Shown here: positions 63,219-64,000 of the stretch, piece by piece
How positions within the stretch are numbered: the stretch's first letter is position 1
Layout of the letters: every line of letters begins with the position of its first letter
DNA from: UBA4416 sp035439445
GTDB lineage: Bacteria; Bacteroidota; Bacteroidia; B-17B0; Aurantibacillaceae
Assembly: GCA_035439445.1 (NCBI GenBank)
Contig: DAORKG010000015.1
Coordinates: 1 to 64,000, forward strand
DNA: 64,000 nucleotides
Direction of reading: 5' to 3'
Notes under the pieces: model-generated
The model's input: the letters and a program-made list of their open reading frames with translations, nothing else
Database searches by the model: none
Told to the model about the DNA's origin: nothing
Program-made: the position numbers and the translations under genes

Positions 63219-64000
63219 TTACACTAAATCGCCATATAAATCAAAATCACTGGCATCCGTTATTTTCACATTGGCAAAATCTCCAATACGAACATAATTT
63301 GAGTCTGTTGCTTTTACCAACACTTCATTATCTACATCCGGACTATCAAACTCTGTGCGACCTACAAAATAATCATTCTCTTTTCTATCAAATAAAACTT
63401 TATAAGTTTTACCTATTTTCTCCTGATTTAAGTTATAAGATATTTCTTGTTGTACTTTCATCACGGCATCTGCTCTTTCTCTTTTCACTTTTTCTTTTAC
63501 ATCATCCTTCAATGTATAAGCATGTGTATTTTCCTCATGTGAATAAGTAAAAATCCCTAAGCGCTCAAATTTAGAATCAGATACCCATTGCAACATTTCT
63601 TCATGATCTTGCTTTGTTTCACCTGGGTAACCTGCTATTAAAGTTGTACGAATAGCAATTCCAGGAACCTTATCTCTTATTTGATTAACTGTATCTATTG
63701 TTTTTTGTTTAGTAATTCCTCGACGCATACTCTTTAGCATATTATCGCTAATGTGCTGCAAAGGCATATCCAGGTAATTACAAACATTACTGCGTTTATT
63801 CATTACATCCAATACTTCCATCGGGAAACCACTTGGAAAAGCATAATGCAAACGTATCCAATCAATACCTTCTACATCACTCAACTGATCAACTAAATTG
63901 GCTAATTCACGTTTTTTATAGATATCCAGTCCGTAGTAAGTTAAATCCTGAGCAATCAATAATAATTCTCGAGTTCCTTTACTTGCCAATAATTTAGCTC
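63219..64000 (-). CDS. rimO: Ribosomal protein S12 methylthiotransferase RimO (C-terminal part, runs off window)
   Basis: The visible 260 residues are the C-terminal two thirds of RimO: ELLLIAQDLTYYGLDIY, WIRLHYAFPSGFP, CNYLDMPLQHISDNMLKSM, IRTTLIAGYPGET, RLGIFTYSHEENT, and a TRAM domain at the end (GKTYKVLFDRKENDYFVGR). The radical SAM CxxxCxxC motif and the N-terminal cluster domain lie beyond 64000. The frame is open to the window edge; the TTG at 63989 is internal and not the start. RimO adds a methylthio group to Asp of ribosomal protein S12. Confidence 0.95.
   Translation of the reverse strand, partial: AKLLASKGTRELLLIAQDLTYYGLDIYKKRELANLVDQLSDVEGIDWIRLHYAFPSGFPMEVLDVMNKRSNVCNYLDMPLQHISDNMLKSMRRGITKQKTIDTVNQIRDKVPGIAIRTTLIAGYPGETKQDHEEMLQWVSDSKFERLGIFTYSHEENTHAYTLKDDVKEKVKRERADAVMKVQQEISYNLNQEKIGKTYKVLFDRKENDYFVGRTEFDSPDVDNEVLVKATDSNYVRIGDFANVKITDASDFDLYGDLV

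Overview
The window reads as a chromosomal segment of an AT-rich member of the Bacteroidota. Three lines of sequence evidence support this. (1) Many secreted proteins end in type IX secretion (T9SS) sorting domains, mostly type A, with one type B 'gliding motility-associated' domain. (2) Several genes carry the Bacteroidota promoter pattern TTTG-N19-21-TAnnTTTG, best seen before the initiator tRNA and before bioB. (3) There is a complete Bat (Bacteroides aerotolerance) operon. I see no plasmid, phage, insertion-sequence, CRISPR or rRNA features, and I cannot place the organism below phylum or class from sequence alone.

Layout. 1-1145: 5' part of a secreted protein with a 25-residue Ala/Lys/Glu repeat (minus). 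1301-4030: a phospholipase D-type lipoprotein and a class V aminotransferase. 4079-5195: promoter, initiator tRNA-Met, terminator, then era. 5197-12507: a tightly packed six-gene minus-strand operon read from 12507 downward (M23 peptidase, APC permease, unknown lipoprotein, serine beta-lactamase-fold hydrolase, SF1 helicase, tRNA methyltransferase MnmD). 12657-15311: alaS, facing a giant T9SS type B repeat adhesin (15361-20898) across a shared perfect terminator. 21355-24532: an ECF sigma factor, a membrane protein that overlaps it by one base, and a secreted SUMF1-fold protein. 24522-28365: a T9SS type A protein and bioB-bioF. 28497-32279: a secreted polycation, a zinc-ribbon membrane protein, an alpha/beta hydrolase and ornithine aminotransferase.

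32460-40932 holds three tandem paralogues (911, 909 and 907 residues): signal peptide, beta-propeller repeats, calcium-binding-like Asp/Asn loops and a type A sorting tail. Copy 3 looks like a mosaic of copies 1 and 2, which suggests gene conversion. 41168-49572 is the eight-gene moxR-DUF58-batD-like-batA-batB-batC-batD-batE operon. 49615-55017: a small secreted protein, a transglutaminase-like lipoprotein, pntB/pntA transhydrogenase and a Cys/Lys-rich secreted peptide. 55238-61828: an M12B-type metalloprotease, a cold shock protein, two tandem POT peptide transporters and a thioredoxin-like protein. 61919-64000: an orphan LuxR-type response regulator, a membrane protein and the C-terminal part of rimO.

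Functionally, the segment mixes core housekeeping genes (alaS, era, rimO, pntAB, bioBF, initiator tRNA) with a large cell-surface and secreted complement. A secreted protease plus two POT carriers, and an envelope hydrolase operon containing a permease, fit a lifestyle of degrading proteins and taking up peptides or amino acids. The T9SS machinery itself is not in the window. The best candidates for an undescribed system are the sigma/membrane protein/SUMF1 cluster, the six-gene envelope operon with its unknown lipoprotein, and the mosaic propeller array.
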